Shown here: positions 12,651 through 25,315 of the stretch, in pieces
How the letters are laid out: each line of letters opens with the position of its first letter
How positions within the stretch are numbered: the first letter of the stretch is position 1
Source: Lineolata rhizophorae
Taxonomy: Eukaryota > Ascomycota > Dothideomycetes > Lineolatales > Lineolataceae
Assembly: GCA_010093515.1 (NCBI GenBank)
Contig: MU001706.1
Coordinates: forward strand, 128,282-192,281
Direction: 5' to 3'
DNA: 64,000 nucleotides
The notes under the pieces: model-generated
Told to the model about the DNA's origin: nothing
Database searches by the model: none
The model's input: only the letters and a program-made list of their open reading frames with translations
Position numbers and translations under genes: made by a program

Positions 12651-15600
12651 TTACTCCTCATACAACACGATCCGATGGCACCCAGCGTATACACCGATGC
12701 ACTCACAAACGCCTCGGCGCCTCACCCCGAACCCAAACGGGACACTCACCCACCGAAGCTCTCTCAGCCAACACATACGTATAGAAGCCCCGCTCCCAAT
12801 AATCTCCGAGGAGAAACGAGCCCCAACCCCAACAAACAGTTCGCGATCCCTCCCCACTCCCAACCATGGCATCGAGCAATCCATCGAGTAACGCCAACAG
12901 AATCACCGCCATCGCCAACGGAGCCTTCCACGGCCGATCGATCCAGCCTAGACGCGCCTCCGCTTCCCGGCAAACCTCCTGGTTTGGAACAGCCTGGCGG
13001 CCGTGCGCGCCTCGCCTCTCGCCTGCGGCCTGATCGCCGTCGTACCCATCGCGTAATGCGATCCGGCCCGGCGCGGCCGCAGCGCGGCCGGCGCGCGGGC
13101 GGGCCAGACGCTCGCGGATGGCCGCGTGCGGGAAGACGCTCGTGGGAAATGCGTGTGGGGTGCTTGCTTACGGTCACCCTGGTATGTACATGTATGTGTA
13201 TGCTTGCACAGGTCTTGAGGTTGGTTCGCTGGCCGGCGGGAGAGCGCCGGTGGGGATGGTTAGCTGGTCGCGATGTCTGTCCGGTCCTCTAGAACAGAAC
13301 TGGCCGTGGGGCGGAAGGTTAAGTCTCTTTGCTCGGCTGCTGATGCTGCAGGAGAGGCGCCGCAGATTTCACTTTCGAGTCTTCTTGCAACCTGGAGGTA
13401 GCTAGAGAATGGCGGCGCATACAAACGATGCTCAAAGTTGCAAACCTCTGCCGCAAGTACCGGTACATACGTCGCCAGGCAGAGACATCGGTGTCTCACT
13501 CAACAACTGACCCAAGGAAACGAGCCAGGGGCAACACACATCCAGGGACGGGATAGCCCGCCGGGCCGGACTACACGAGGCTACCCGAGGAAGCGGAAGC
13601 TGTTGGGTTCCACCGAAGCACCGGGAAAGAATTGGATGGAAGGGAAAATTTCCCATACCGCCGAACGAGAAAGGGATCGCACGGACTAAATTAGCGTCCG
13701 CAGCCGTTCTTACCACACGATTACTTGCAGGTACTCAAGTGCTACGTATTCGGATCGGAGGTCCCCGATGAGGCAAGTATACGCGGCGAGAATGGCCGTG
13801 GATGATCAAATCATCAATCCAATGTCGGAGTGGTGTCCGGCAAGATGCAACGTAGACGAAATCTAACAACAGGAAAAATTTCTCAACCTGAGACGAAACG
13901 ACACACTGTGTTGGGACGTCCGAGGAGATGCTGGCTTGGTGATCGAGTAAGAGAAATCATACAAGGGCGGGGCGCGAGCACGTTCTCAGGGCGTCGTCAG
14001 ACGTGCCCTTGAATCCATTACTTGATAAACCGGGCCAGGCCAAGCACTGCGAAGTGAAAATTTATTGGCGCGCACCAGCGAAGTGACTCACGAATGGAGA
14101 GAGGACTCTCAGACCTGCACTCCTTCCTCTAGGAAAGGATTCTTCTTCTAGAACAAAAAGAAAAAAAATCTCTTTTAAAAGTGGAATTGAACACGAGATG
14201 GTGACTCTTTGTCGTCTCTTGTCGAAAGAATCGGAAACGTGCGCCCTATGGCAGTCGGTGCCAGCGCGGCCCGGTCTCGGCAAATTACCTAAGGGCAACC
14301 CTGATCGGGCATCCGCTAGGCGGGCCAGGGCGACCCGACCACGCGACCATGACCAAACGTCACCCCTCCTCCCCTCATCAATCGTCGCCTCCTCTGGCTT
14401 CGACGCGGTTAGTTCGCTGATTCCATGCATCGCACGAGCCCTTGATTCGGCGTGACGCGCAAATGAGCGCCAGACTGCGTCGCCGATCGCAACGGATGCT
14501 CCTCGGAGAAGGGGAGAGCGCGAGGCAAGCTCGCGACAGACGGTCGCAGGGCACGAGGCTGGCACCGTGCTGGGCTAGGCGGCCGGCGACGACGGGGCAT
14601 TTTCAGGCACATGAGAAGGCGATGACATGAGGTTGAAGTAGTGTCGACGCGCCGAGCGCTGGGCGCCCGGGCTGGGCAAGGCAAGGTACGGGAGTAGGGC
14701 GATCCTTCCGGCTCTGCGGTGTGTACGTAGTAGATGGCCGGGCGGGGCCTAGACTATCCCGCCCCTCGTGCACCAAGCTCAGGCGACGACACAGTCGCCC
14801 ACCGGGGCGTATTGTATAGGTACGCGCGTTGCCGGACACCGCTCTTCGCACATCGCGAGCTAGGGCGAGAGATAAGCAGCCTGGGGAGGTATACCTTCGC
14901 AGATGGACGGATGCAGCTGCCGCTGATAAGTGCGCATCATGAGTGCTCAAGGCTGGCGCAACTGAGGTCTGGGGTGCGTGTCTAGATATGTAAGCTTCAA
15001 GGGCATGCTTGCTGCCCCGCGTTCGCAGCAGGCACGGCAGCCGCCGGATCCCCAGCTTTCAATTGAGACGGCCGCGGCCACGCACTGCACGAGCGGAGAT
15101 CTCACACATCTGGTCGCAAGCCGGCCCAACAGCAAGCCTTGGACAAGTGCGAAACCCCCCCGACCTGACTGGTAGAGTGTGGTGGATTCGTCGTCACTCA
15201 CGACGGCTCGTACGAGGCTCGGGGCACGGACTGGATCGCCGAATCTTCTTCGCCGGGCGTGATTTTCGATCTGATGATGTGAGTTCTGCAGCAGCAAAGG
15301 GGCGTGCCAGCTGAACAATCGACAACTTCACGCCGCACGCAAGCGAGCGCTAGAGAAGACCGCCAAGCTGGCGGGGAGCCCGCCGCCACCGAGAAAATGC
15401 GGGCGCCGGCGGCGAACCCGATCCCATAGGGCAGCGCGCCGCAGCGGCCAAGGTGGCTCATGACCAAGCATCGCGCGCGTCGTCCTTGGCCGGGCTAATG
15501 CGGGGATGGGAGGGAAAGGCAAAAAAAAAGCGGGTCTGAACGGACGCCATACCGGTCGGGCGCGCAGCGACGGGTCATTGGACGAGGGAAAACTTTTTTT

Positions 15601-16416
15601 CTTTTCTTCTCTTTTGTCTTCTCGTTGCGGAGCCTGGGGTCATGCTGCCCCTGCTGGGCCCGCCGTTGGCCGTGTCGGTACAGGTACAAGTGCCCGTAGG
15701 GCGCAAAGCCGGGGCTTCCTGCGGCACCGTCCGACGCTTTGTCACGGATGGGCCTGCTCGACACGGCACGCGCATACATGCCCCCGGGTAGCACGGAGCC
15801 CAGCTGGTCGAGTAGTAACGCGTAGTCATGCCCTCTCGGCGAGCCCCAGCCCTGGCACCGTGCAAGTTGTTGCGGTGTCACGCATTGCTACAAAAGCGGG
15901 CCCGAGCCCGCCGCGGCGCCTATAACGGCCTGATGTCTCCCCAGAAATTCTCGGCTGGCCCTCAATTGGAACACTCGCGCGCCCCTTTCGATCTGCTACC
16001 CTATCTTGCGTAACCGGAGTGCTCTCGCAGCTCACCACGTTGTCATTAGTCACTGTGTCCTCGTGATCTCCACTTTCTCCTGTTACTTTCACTCATTCGA
16101 CCGCATTCCATTGAGCTTCTCCGACCGGGGTCTGGATACATATACTCAACCCCGCCACGTTTTGGGTCCCATCGACACTAAGCCCCGCGTTAACCTATCG
16201 ATATCGAGTCGCCTCCCGACAAAGAACAGAATCATCTCGCACTCTCGTCCCGGACTCGGAACCACATTCTCAATTCGACCCTACTCGGCAAGGGATCAGC
16301 GACCAATTGCGTTGTCGGAGACCCCCCGGCCGACCAACCACACTCACCAATCGCGCCGTTTGACGCAAGCGCGCATCCGGCAGCGGCATCCCCCCCATTT
16401 TTAAACCTCAGGCGTC
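12651..16416. other. GC-rich gene-free region and arrestin leader
   Basis: Nearly 3.8 kb with many overlapping GC-driven frames but none with a domain. A 56-codon frame starting at the ATG at 12867 looks the most protein-like, but it ends quickly and no splice partner was found. The segment 16000-16416 is pyrimidine-rich and is the promoter and long 5' leader of the arrestin-like gene, with several upstream ATGs possible. Confidence 0.45.
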
Positions 16417-18039
16417 ATGCCTGGCAAACTCCTTCCGACGTTCCGGCGCCGCTCGAGCCTGTCATCGTCCGCGTCCAGCGCCTCGTCGACGTCGCTCGAC
16501 GCCCAGCCCCAGCAGCACTTGGCGCCGGCGCGGCTGAAAATCGCCACGGCGTTGAAAAGCGGGCTGCAGGGCCACAGCGGCCATAACAACAACGGCGCGC
16601 AGCAATCAGAACAGCAACAGCGGCAACAACAGCACAATTCTCGAAACGAACCCTCCACAACTTCCGACGTCATTTTCTCGCTGATGCCAATGGACCACCT
16701 GCGCCGCCACAGTCTGACGCGACTCCACCACCACTCCGACAGGAAATCCGGCACTAGCCCGAAGGCGTCGGCCACGTCGGTCGCTTCCGGCGCGAGCAGC
16801 GGCGGCGCTAGCGGCCGCGCCGCCACCCCGCCCACGGCCCCCGCCGAGCTCAGCATCGTCATCGAGTCGCCGCCCGTGGTGCTGTACGGCTCGCCGCGCC
16901 ACTCCACCGGCGCGCTCTTCGCCGGCCAGCTCGTCGTGGATGTCGCGCGCGACGCCGAGATCGCGCTCGGCGCGCTCGAGCTCGCCATGGTGGGCACCGT
17001 CACCACGCGGCGGCCCGTCGGCGGCGCGCACTGCCCCGACTGCGTCGCGCAGAGCAAGGAGCTGAAGCGGTGGGAGTTCGTGGGCGGCGAGGGCGTGGAA
17101 GGCGGGGCGCCGGCGCCGGCGCCGGCACCGCTCAGGCTCGCTCAAGGCCGTCACACGTTCCCCTTTAGCTACTTGGTGCCCGGCCACCTGCCGGCGACGT
17201 CGGCCGGCCACATCGGCGGCATCGCCTACAAGCTGGAGGCGCGGGCGCGCACGACGGGCGGCGAGGCGCTGGCGCTCGAGCGGCCCGTCAAGGTGGCCCG
17301 GGCCATCATCCCGATGCCGGAGAACGAGCGGCACTCGCTGCGCATCTTCCCGCCGACGGCCATCACGGCGCAGGTGACGCTGCCGGCGGTGATCCACCCC
17401 ATCGGCGACTTCGGCGTCGAGATGGCCATCTCGGGCGTCGCCTCCACGGCCACCAGCCTGCAGAACACGCCCCAGCGCGACGCGTCGACGCGCTGGCGCC
17501 TGCGCAAGCTCACCTGGCGGCTGGACGAGCGCGAGCGCCACGTGTCGCCGGCGTGCGCCCGGCACGCGGCCAAGGTGGGCGGCGCCGGCAAGGGCATGCA
17601 GCACGAGGACGTGCGCACCGTGGGCGGCGATGAGGTCAAGGGCGGGTGGAAGTCGGACTTCGCGACGGGCGACGGGCGCATCGAGGTGGCCTTCTCGGCG
17701 CGGGTCAACCCGGCCAAGAAGTCCGTCTGCGACGTCGACTCGCCGACCGGCTTCGTCGTCACCCACGCGCTCGTCATCGAGATGGTGGTCGCGGAGGAGT
17801 GGGTCAGCAAGAAGCGCCCGAACAGCCCGACCCCGACCGGCGCCGCCAGGGTCCTCAGGACCCAGTTCAACGTCACGTTGACGGAGCGCAGCGGGCTCGG
17901 CATCGCTTGGGATGAGGAGCAGCCGCCGACGTACGAGGATGTGCCGGCGAGCCCGCCGACGTATAATCAGGTCAGGGACGTGGATCTGGCGGAGCTGGAC
18001 GAGGAGGCGGAGCGGTTGCATTTGGCGGAGGAGTCGTGA
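16417..18039 (+). CDS. Arrestin-like adaptor, LDB19/ART type
   Basis: Single-exon protein of 540 residues. Arrestin-related trafficking adaptors recruit the Rsp5/NEDD4 HECT ubiquitin ligase to plasma-membrane transporters to trigger endocytosis. Residues 1-130 are Ser/Gln/His-rich and disordered. The arrestin beta-sandwich starts around 147 with the PAELSIVIESPPVVLYGSP segment, and the second lobe follows after about 305. HCPDC (about residues 208-212) lies in a loop of the first lobe. The C-terminus holds two PPTY motifs (PPxY type, about 503-506 and 513-516), the classical docking sites for Rsp5 WW domains, followed by a short acidic tail. The layout matches the Ldb19/Art1-like subgroup, though yeast Ldb19 is longer. 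GC at third positions is extreme, so a 471-codon antisense frame is an artefact. Confidence 0.88.
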   Translation: MPGKLLPTFRRRSSLSSSASSASSTSLDAQPQQHLAPARLKIATALKSGLQGHSGHNNNGAQQSEQQQRQQQHNSRNEPSTTSDVIFSLMPMDHLRRHSLTRLHHHSDRKSGTSPKASATSVASGASSGGASGRAATPPTAPAELSIVIESPPVVLYGSPRHSTGALFAGQLVVDVARDAEIALGALELAMVGTVTTRRPVGGAHCPDCVAQSKELKRWEFVGGEGVEGGAPAPAPAPLRLAQGRHTFPFSYLVPGHLPATSAGHIGGIAYKLEARARTTGGEALALERPVKVARAIIPMPENERHSLRIFPPTAITAQVTLPAVIHPIGDFGVEMAISGVASTATSLQNTPQRDASTRWRLRKLTWRLDERERHVSPACARHAAKVGGAGKGMQHEDVRTVGGDEVKGGWKSDFATGDGRIEVAFSARVNPAKKSVCDVDSPTGFVVTHALVIEMVVAEEWVSKKRPNSPTPTGAARVLRTQFNVTLTERSGLGIAWDEEQPPTYEDVPASPPTYNQVRDVDLAELDEEAERLHLAEES

Positions 18040-19236
18040 TCCAAGTGATGGTGGTGGTGGTGGTCGTCGTCGCTATTATGCCATGTCGTTTCATCCATCT
18101 CCTTTTGGGACTTTTGCTTTCACACTGCACACTGGTTCTCCTTGGGGTCGGCGACGCATGCGATCTTCGGCGTTTCTGAGCCCCTACCGCTGCAGGAATC
18201 GAAAGTGCAGCACGGTTGGCTAGGGCGGTACGGGTGGGCGGCAATTTGCTTCTCTTGGCTTTTCTCTTTGGCTTGCTACCTTATACTGTTAACGAGCGGT
18301 ACGGCGCGCGAAACGGTCTGGTTCATGGAGCTACGAACCACTTGGGTGGCTTTCTAGGCCTGCCTAACCTTTTCATATACCCTGTGTCTCGGCGGGAACG
18401 GGTTTTCGGTTTTCTTTTCTCGGCAGGTCCCTCCCCTCAGCGAGTCGCAGCGTTTGCATTTTTTTTTTCTTTTTTTCTTCTCTCCAGCGGCAAAAGAAAG
18501 AGTACAGAACAGACGTAATTTTTATTTTCGATTTCAGAAGGGGTTGCTGTTCGTTTGTTGTCTAGGTGTATTGAAGTGGGTTGGATTCGGGTGGATGGCC
18601 TCGCATTTGAGCTGGAGGCCGTCGGGCATGGAAAAGTGTTTGGTGCAAAGGGATAGAAACACTTCGGTGGGGATGGCCTCAGCATTGGAAATATATTAAT
18701 CTCCATCTCATGTGAACTTGGGTGTATGTGTAAGTGTTATGCATAGGCAGCCATCTCGGCATCATTGTAAGCACAAAAATGGAATGAACCAAATTAATAA
18801 GGTGTATGGACATCATAGAATCACACATTTTGATATAAAGGTGTCTGTAGCCACAAACAAACCGAACATAGTGGCATCTATGAGACACTGCATCTGATCA
18901 ATTTTTAGATACTTATGGTCGGAAGACAGAGGTGATTTACTTTTCATCGTAGCTGAAACGATAGGTTGCATGGCGAGTCTATTCATGAATATATGATTGG
19001 CAATTGCTTTAGGTTTCAAGACGGACTTTGTTTTCCAGATCAAAAGCTTTACGTCACGGAGTTGAGAATAGGGAGTGACCACTTTCCAACACGTGACTTT
19101 GCCAAGTGCTTGAAGGCCCGTGCGCGTGCCCTTCTGGGAAAATTGTAGCGTGTTTAAGGCTCAAACTCCGACGCGTCTTCTTCGCCACCCTCCTTCCGCA
19201 GCACCTTCGATCGCAACCTCCAAGCCCGCGATCAAG
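18040..19236. other. Intergenic region
   Basis: 3' end of the arrestin-like gene and promoter of PRP19. A short GGT repeat follows the stop codon near 18048-18062, and a T-rich run lies near 18460-18480. The rest is AT-rich and lacks coding frames. Confidence 0.55.
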
Positions 19237-21077
19237 ATGCTCTGTGCAAGTAAGTTGTGCATGCTGATCATATGATGTGAAAATTAGCTTAACAGTCATC
19301 ACAGTCTCGGGCGAAGCGCCCCAGGTCCCTGTGGCCTCGCGCAAGAGCGGTGCGTTACGCCAAACATGCACGAACGACCTCATTGCGCGCAATGTTTTGC
19401 CAACTTAATCGCCGAAGACACTGATAACCTCGATAGGGAACGTGTTCGAGCGGCGTCTGATCGAGGCGCACATCGCAGAGCACGGCACGGACCCGGTCAA
19501 CGGCGAGCCGCTAACGGTCGAGGACCTGGTCGAGCTGCACGGCAGCAGCGGCGGGGCGATGGGCGTACGCCCGCGCCCGCCGACCTTCACCTCGATCCCG
19601 GCGATGCTGTCGGCCTTTCAGAACGAATGGGACGCGCTCGCGCTGGAGTCCTTCACGCTCAAGCAGCATCTGGCGCAGACGCGCCAAGAGCTCTCCACCG
19701 CGCTGTACCAGAACGACGCTGCCACGCGCGTCATCGCGCGGCTGACGCGTGAGCGCGATGAGGCGCGCGATGCGCTGTCGAGAATCACTGTGAGCGGACG
19801 GGGTGGCGCCTCAACTGCGGCCGCGCTGCAAGCGGCGGCCGGTGAAGATGCCATGCAGGTCGACACGCCGGCCCTTCCTGAGGCGGTGGTGCAGAACATC
19901 GAGGCCACACAGAATAAGTGAGTGGCCGTCTAATCTGCCTGCGGTGGCATTTGGGAATTTTTTGGGCTTGGGAACTAGATAACTCACGCACAGCTCAAAC
20001 GACGAAGACTCTCGAGCACCCGCCGCAAGCGCCCCATCCCCGAAGATTGGGCCACCGCAGACACCATCGGAGCCCTCGACACCGTCCATTCGCCTTCCGA
20101 ACCACTCTACCCGGGCAGCCGCGTCCTCGCCGTCGACAAGAGAGGTGAAGTTGTCATCTTCGGCGGCGCCGGTGGCGAGGCAGCAATCTATTCGCTTGTG
20201 GAGCAGCGCGTGGTGCACACGATTAAAGTCGCGTCGGGCGGAAACATCACAGCAGCAGTCTGGTGGAATGCTCGAGTCATCGTTGCCACGTCTAAGGGAG
20301 AGATCAAGATATTTGAGGACGATGCCGAACTGGCTTCCTTGCCTGAATCGCATGCCGGCACGGTTACCGGCCTTACGGTGCATCCTTCGGGGGAAATACT
20401 TGTTAGTTCGGGCGCGGACAAGAGCTGGAAAGTCTTCGACTTGATGGATAATAAGTTCTTGACCAACGTCTTCACCGATTCTGGTACGTTTACAATTCTT
20501 CCGTGTCCTGTCTACCTCAAAACTTACCTAGGTTTATCGTCGTTGTGTTGAACGGTATTCTAACTTTCTCGCAGCCCTTACTTGTATCTCCTTCCACCCT
20601 GATGGCCACCTCATTGCTGCGGGCGCTGCCGACGGTCAAATCAAGCTCTTTGACGCCAAAACCACCGAAAACGCTGCTAACTACGCACCCGAAGATTCTT
20701 CTCCGGGCGCCATCGAAGCCCTCGATTTCTCCGAAAATGGTACTTTCCTTGCTTCCGTTGTGCGCGGCTCCTCTTCCGCCGACGTCTGGGATCTGCGAAA
20801 GAGCGCTGTGTCCAAGCGTATCGAGACGGATGCGCCAGCCGGTGCTAGCCTTGAGAGTGTGAAGTGGGATTATACGGGTCAGTTTTTGGCTTTGGCGGGG
20901 AGGGATGCGGGTGTAAGCGTGCATATGTTTGAAAAGAAGGGGAAGAGTTGGTCGGAGGTGCTGAGGAAGGGTATTGGCATGAGTGCGGTTGCCTTTGGAA
21001 AGGGAGCTAGGCAGTTGGCTGGATTGACTAAAGAGGGTGGGATTCTGGTGCTTGGAGAGAAGGTCGAGGAGACTTGA
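19237..21077 (+). CDS. PRP19: Pre-mRNA-processing factor 19, U-box E3 ligase
   Basis: Core subunit of the NineTeen complex, which activates the spliceosome and has ubiquitin ligase activity; nuclear. Five exons, 19237-19249, 19305-19349, 19437-19917, 20008-20483 and 20575-21077, encode 505 residues. The first coding exon is only 13 nt (MLCA plus one base). The U-box covers about residues 1-70 ([12 protein letters not shown], then [12 protein letters not shown]). A coiled-coil tetramerisation region follows, then the linker [17 protein letters not shown] at about 180-196 that is diagnostic for Prp19. A WD40 propeller fills the rest, with [12 protein letters not shown] and ending GILVLGEK. Intron 3 must end at an AAG (20005-20007) rather than the CAG 15 nt upstream to keep both frame and conserved sequence. 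Length matches the family. Confidence 0.95.
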
Positions 21078-22006
21078 GGCTCTGGTTATACGATTTGAAG
21101 TGGTGGTTCCTACGGGAGACGAAGACTTCAGTCAAAAGGTATAGGGCCAAGGATGAGGCCCCTGCAGGGAGAGTCTGTTAAATGGGTTGGCGGAGGATCC
21201 CATGAATGGAATGGTCTTGGCTCTGTAGGGGTCCTTTGTCGGTGTATTCTAGCTGGAGCTTACGGCGTCTTCTGCGACTGAAGCTGATCAGAAGCATGTC
21301 CCAAGTTTGCTACGATGCGTATGCGGGACGTTGAGTTGCTTCTTTGGGTATTGGGAAATCGGCTACGGGTGGTCCGAAGAACTTTTTCTTCAAATTCTAG
21401 CGAGGGTAGCTATCCAAGCCAGAAATGTCCCGTAGCCCAATTCTACGTAATGGTAACCATCTGTATACTGTGCTTCTCCCGTTTATTGATGCTTCTGTCT
21501 TGGCACGCCTTTCTTTTTGCGGTCGATACGGCAGCCGAAACAGTCCGATGAAAGACACTTAGGACTCGGCAAAGAGTACTTTTGAGCCTTGACTTTCAGC
21601 ACGCCTCTCTTAGGAAAGGTAAAGTTTTGCCCTTACAATGGTAAGCATTTCCGTACCGATGATGCTGAGAAATGCAGGCTAAGCGAGCAACTGCGCGGAC
21701 CGGAATTACGTACGGTTGGGTCACTGGCGCGGAACATGGCGATTGGCTCGGTTGCAGCACTCTGATTCGCGAGTGCCAGCGCAGTCCTCCGACGCCACCT
21801 CTGTCTCCTCGCGGCTCGCTTCCCACTTCCCGCCCATGAGGACATCTTTGCACCCGCTCTCCACCAACACTCTCCCATCCGCCTCCCCAGCCGCCCATCA
21901 CCGACCTCGCACGTACCGCGCTCCTCCCAAAATCACCTGCAAAACTACTATATAGCGGTCTACGCTCTGTGACCCCCTCCTTCTCCTCCCACTCCTCCGC
22001 GCGAGC
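21078..22006. other. Intergenic region
   Basis: 3' flank of PRP19 followed by the C/T-rich promoter and leader of the RING-protein gene (about 21800-22000). No gene seen. Confidence 0.55.
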
Positions 22007-23724
22007 ATGGACTGGCCACGACGGTCCAGCAAGGTATGCCTCGCCCTCGCCTCCGCTGCCGCTGCCCGACCTATACAGGCCGAGCAGGTTTCACACCTGG
22101 CCATGTCTTTCTTTCTCCTGTTCCGTTTGCCTTTGTTTCAGCTGCCTACTAACGCCTCTGGGCCATCCAACCTGCAGCGTTCGTTCGACGATATGGCGCA
22201 CTCTCACAGATCTCGCTCATCGCTCGACCTGAGCTCGCCGCCTCCACAGCCGCACCAGAACCAACACCAACATCGAGCATCATCTCGCCCTGGACCCGGC
22301 TCCTTCCTGCAGCTTCCCGATCCGTCTCGCTTGAGGCCCTCTGCCGGTGCGGCTGCCGGCAGTAGCGGCCACCGCACTTCCACTGAACACCGGCACAACC
22401 CGTCGTCAATCACGTCTCTGCTTAACAGTCACGACCGAACGCCAGGTGCCGACAACTCAGGCCGACTACAAGCAGGCGGGGCGAGACAATTTCACGGCGA
22501 CCTCCCCTTCGTTATCGATCTTACCGCGGAGGAGGGCGACTCACCGGGCACAGTTGGACAGTGGAATCAGAGTCAGCAACAGCCGGTCCAGCGTACGCCG
22601 GGCCTGCCTCGCTTCAGCCGGGACATCATCGACTTATCGGAAGACGCAGAGATGGACCTTGCGGGCAATAGGTGGGGAGCGGAGGAGCGCGGCGGCGACT
22701 TGGGTGGCGGCGTCCGTGCAAGTGGCAATTTGGATGGTAACAGGGGCGACATTGAGCCAATTATCCTCGGGGACTCGGGCTTGAATAGCCCTGAGGTGCA
22801 GATTCTGTCCTCGCGGCCTCGCAACCTAGGCGGCAACCAAGGCCGTACGCCCTTCGACGCCCTCCGCAACACCGTTAACGCGAACAATAATGTGCACGGT
22901 GGCGACGGCAGTCGCAACTTCGCAGACAACAACGACGTTCAAGTAGTGCGTGAGCACGTTATACGTCACCCAAACCAGCGTGGCGGCTTCGACTTCCGCA
23001 CTCTCCACGGCGTCAGTTATGAGGGTGGCGGTCGTCGACTTCCACGCATCCCAGGTCTCGACGAGAATCAAATGCGTCCCTTCGGAGCGGGCCATTTGGG
23101 CGAGCCTTCTCGCATGGAAAGAGGTGGGGGCAGGGAACGCGACGGGAACCGCCGGAATGGTCGACCCTTTAGACGACGTGTGCATGTCGGTGAAGACGCA
23201 TCCGACGATGACTTCGACGGTCTGATCGGTGGGCGTGGCGATGAAGCGCACGGCTTCCAGATTCCTGATCTAAACTTCGAAATGATAGACATCAATTTTA
23301 ACTGGAATGGTAACGACCGTGACCGCGAGCCTCCGACGTACGAGGCGCCGGAGAAGGCGCCGGCGGGGTTCACGAGGTCGCCGAAGGAGGACGAGTACCT
23401 CGAATGCCCGAATTGCGGCGATGAGTTGAACACGGGGGATAGCGAGGTGAAGAAGCAGGTCTGGGTAGTGAAGGCTTGCGGCCATGTGAGTCGCCTTCCC
23501 TTTTGTTTGATCTTGCAATGTACGTTTTAGGCAAGAAGCTTGGCTGACATAGTTGGCAATAGGTCTATTGCGGCGAGTGCGCAAAGTATCGGTCTAGTAC
23601 GTGGAAGAAGAAAGCGATGGATGGGGAAGTGAGGGCTAGGTGGAAACCGTTCAAAGCATGCGTGGTGGAGGGCTGCGAGAAGAAGGTTTCGACCGCCACG
23701 TCGATGCTCCAGCTTTTCCTCTGA
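22007..23724 (+). CDS. RING-finger protein with SUMO-interacting motifs (STUbL-like)
   Basis: Predicted nuclear SUMO-targeted ubiquitin ligase of the Slx8/Rfp kind. Exons 22007-22033, 22178-23485 and 23563-23724 give 498 residues. The first intron has a perfect TACTAAC branch site and joins nine in-frame codons to the rest. If translation instead begins at the ATG at 22193, that intron is in the leader. The long N-terminal region is disordered, Gly/Arg/Asn-rich. It carries acidic-flanked hydrophobic cores typical of SIMs: FVIDLT at 120-125, IIDLSED near 159-165, and a possible third (EPIILGDS). The C-terminal RING uses C419, C422, C443, H445, C448, C451, C478 and C483, split by the last intron exactly at Cys-Gly-His. 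The protein ends 15 residues after the last Cys. SUMO binding and ligase activity are inferred from motifs. Confidence 0.8.
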
Positions 23725-25315
23725 GGAAGGCTTACGAATGGATGGACCAGAAGCCAGTCGGCTTCGATTCTTTACTCAGGAGGCTACGGTCCCTCCCACT
23801 TCATCCGACTTCCCCTTCCAATTTGCGTCACAATTTTTCCACCGCTCTGCCAACTATCCAAGCCTCGTGCTAGCCCTTGTTCTCACGCACTCTTTTCCTA
23901 TCTGGCGTTATTGGCTGTGGGCTTTCTGGCTTAGGGCTTCTGGCATCCTCTTCTTGCGAACAGCTTATCACATTTATTGCATTGCACCGGCGTTGCTATC
24001 GGCTAGGGATGCTCCAAAGAGTGGAGCTGTAATGTCTCGGTTTCTTGCATTTACGGTGGCTTCCCTCCACTTTAGTGCTGAGGGAGGGGATTAGCTGCTG
24101 TGTTCTCTTATAGGGCGACCTCTGCCTCTGGCTTTCCGGGTCTATCACAGCACCTTGTTTTCTGCTTTGCGATATGGCGCTTTACTTCACTGCATAGGTA
24201 TTGACTGGTTTCTTTTGACTGGCGCTTTACTTTGAGTATCCTCGCTCGGACAATCATCTATAGGAGATGCTACTTGTATAGTGGAGGCGCGGTTAAGTCT
24301 TCTTCTTGTGCGACTTCTCCTTTCTTGTCTTCTCTACTTGTGTTTTTTATCCCTGCCCGTTTGCTTCTGGAACCTAGTCCTTGGGAGCTTTATGGAAAGG
24401 AGAGTAGCGGTTTTCATGCAAGGACAGACGATATCGACGGCGGGGCTCATGAAACACCCCGGAAAGTCAAGGCGAGTGGAACTGCTTCTTCTGGTAGAAT
24501 GTTCGGCAAGCCGACAGGATTATCGGGGGCTAGTCATAGATATTTGATGCATCAACTGTGCCTATTGAACTTGTTGCTTGTGATTGTTCGTGATAAGTGA
24601 TTGGTGCTGCGCTGATGTGGCTCCTGATGCCTTGAAACCACATTATGCACGATTCCCCTATCCAAGGCATTGTCGAGGTATAAATTATCCGCGGAATTCC
24701 CCCGGTATTCATCATCTCCGCTGTAGATAGCCAAGCCTTAGGTTCCCTAAGCGAACAAAGCAATCGTGAGCAGTCCCTGGAAACCCATAGAATGCCTCAA
24801 TCAAGCTTAAAAGTAGCTCTGCGATCTTGATCCCGCACCTGCAAGGGTTGGGTGGGTCCGAGCTCGGGACCTCGGACGGAACGCGAGACCCTGCAGTTGT
24901 TGGGGCCTGCCGAGGGCGCTTAGCTGTTTGGGGCCAGGGGGCGGCACGCCGGGGTTGATGAGCCGCGGCTCGGGGAATTCGTCCCAACGCCAGGCCTTCT
25001 CACTTTCGTAGCGGCGCGTTTTTGCTTGACAGACTGCTGGACTGGAGCAATTAGAGGCGAGCAATTAAGCGCACCCTTTTCTTTTAGGGAGGCCCGTTTT
25101 CGGGTTTAGACAGAAGGTCTCTCATCCGGGAGCATTGAGGACAAGGACAAAGATAATAACCTGGACTCCTGGAGCCTTTGTTCTACCGTCTCATTCCTGG
25201 CCTGACCTTAGCTTCTTTAACTCTTGACCTCCTCGTCCGCCCTCTCACTTACTCTTCACTTCTTCTTTGCTCGTCACCTCCAGATAGAGCTCTTCCATCC
25301 TACCCCTCAGGAACC
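23725..25315. other. Intergenic region
   Basis: About 1.6 kb with short frames only. The 3' 150 bp is a C/T-rich leader before the PHS1 start codon. No supported gene, RNA or repeat. Confidence 0.55.

Noticed and set aside
16606-18021. 471-codon minus-strand frame
   Set aside because: Antisense of the arrestin-like gene. It is Arg/His-rich and arises because GC-rich third positions remove antisense stops.
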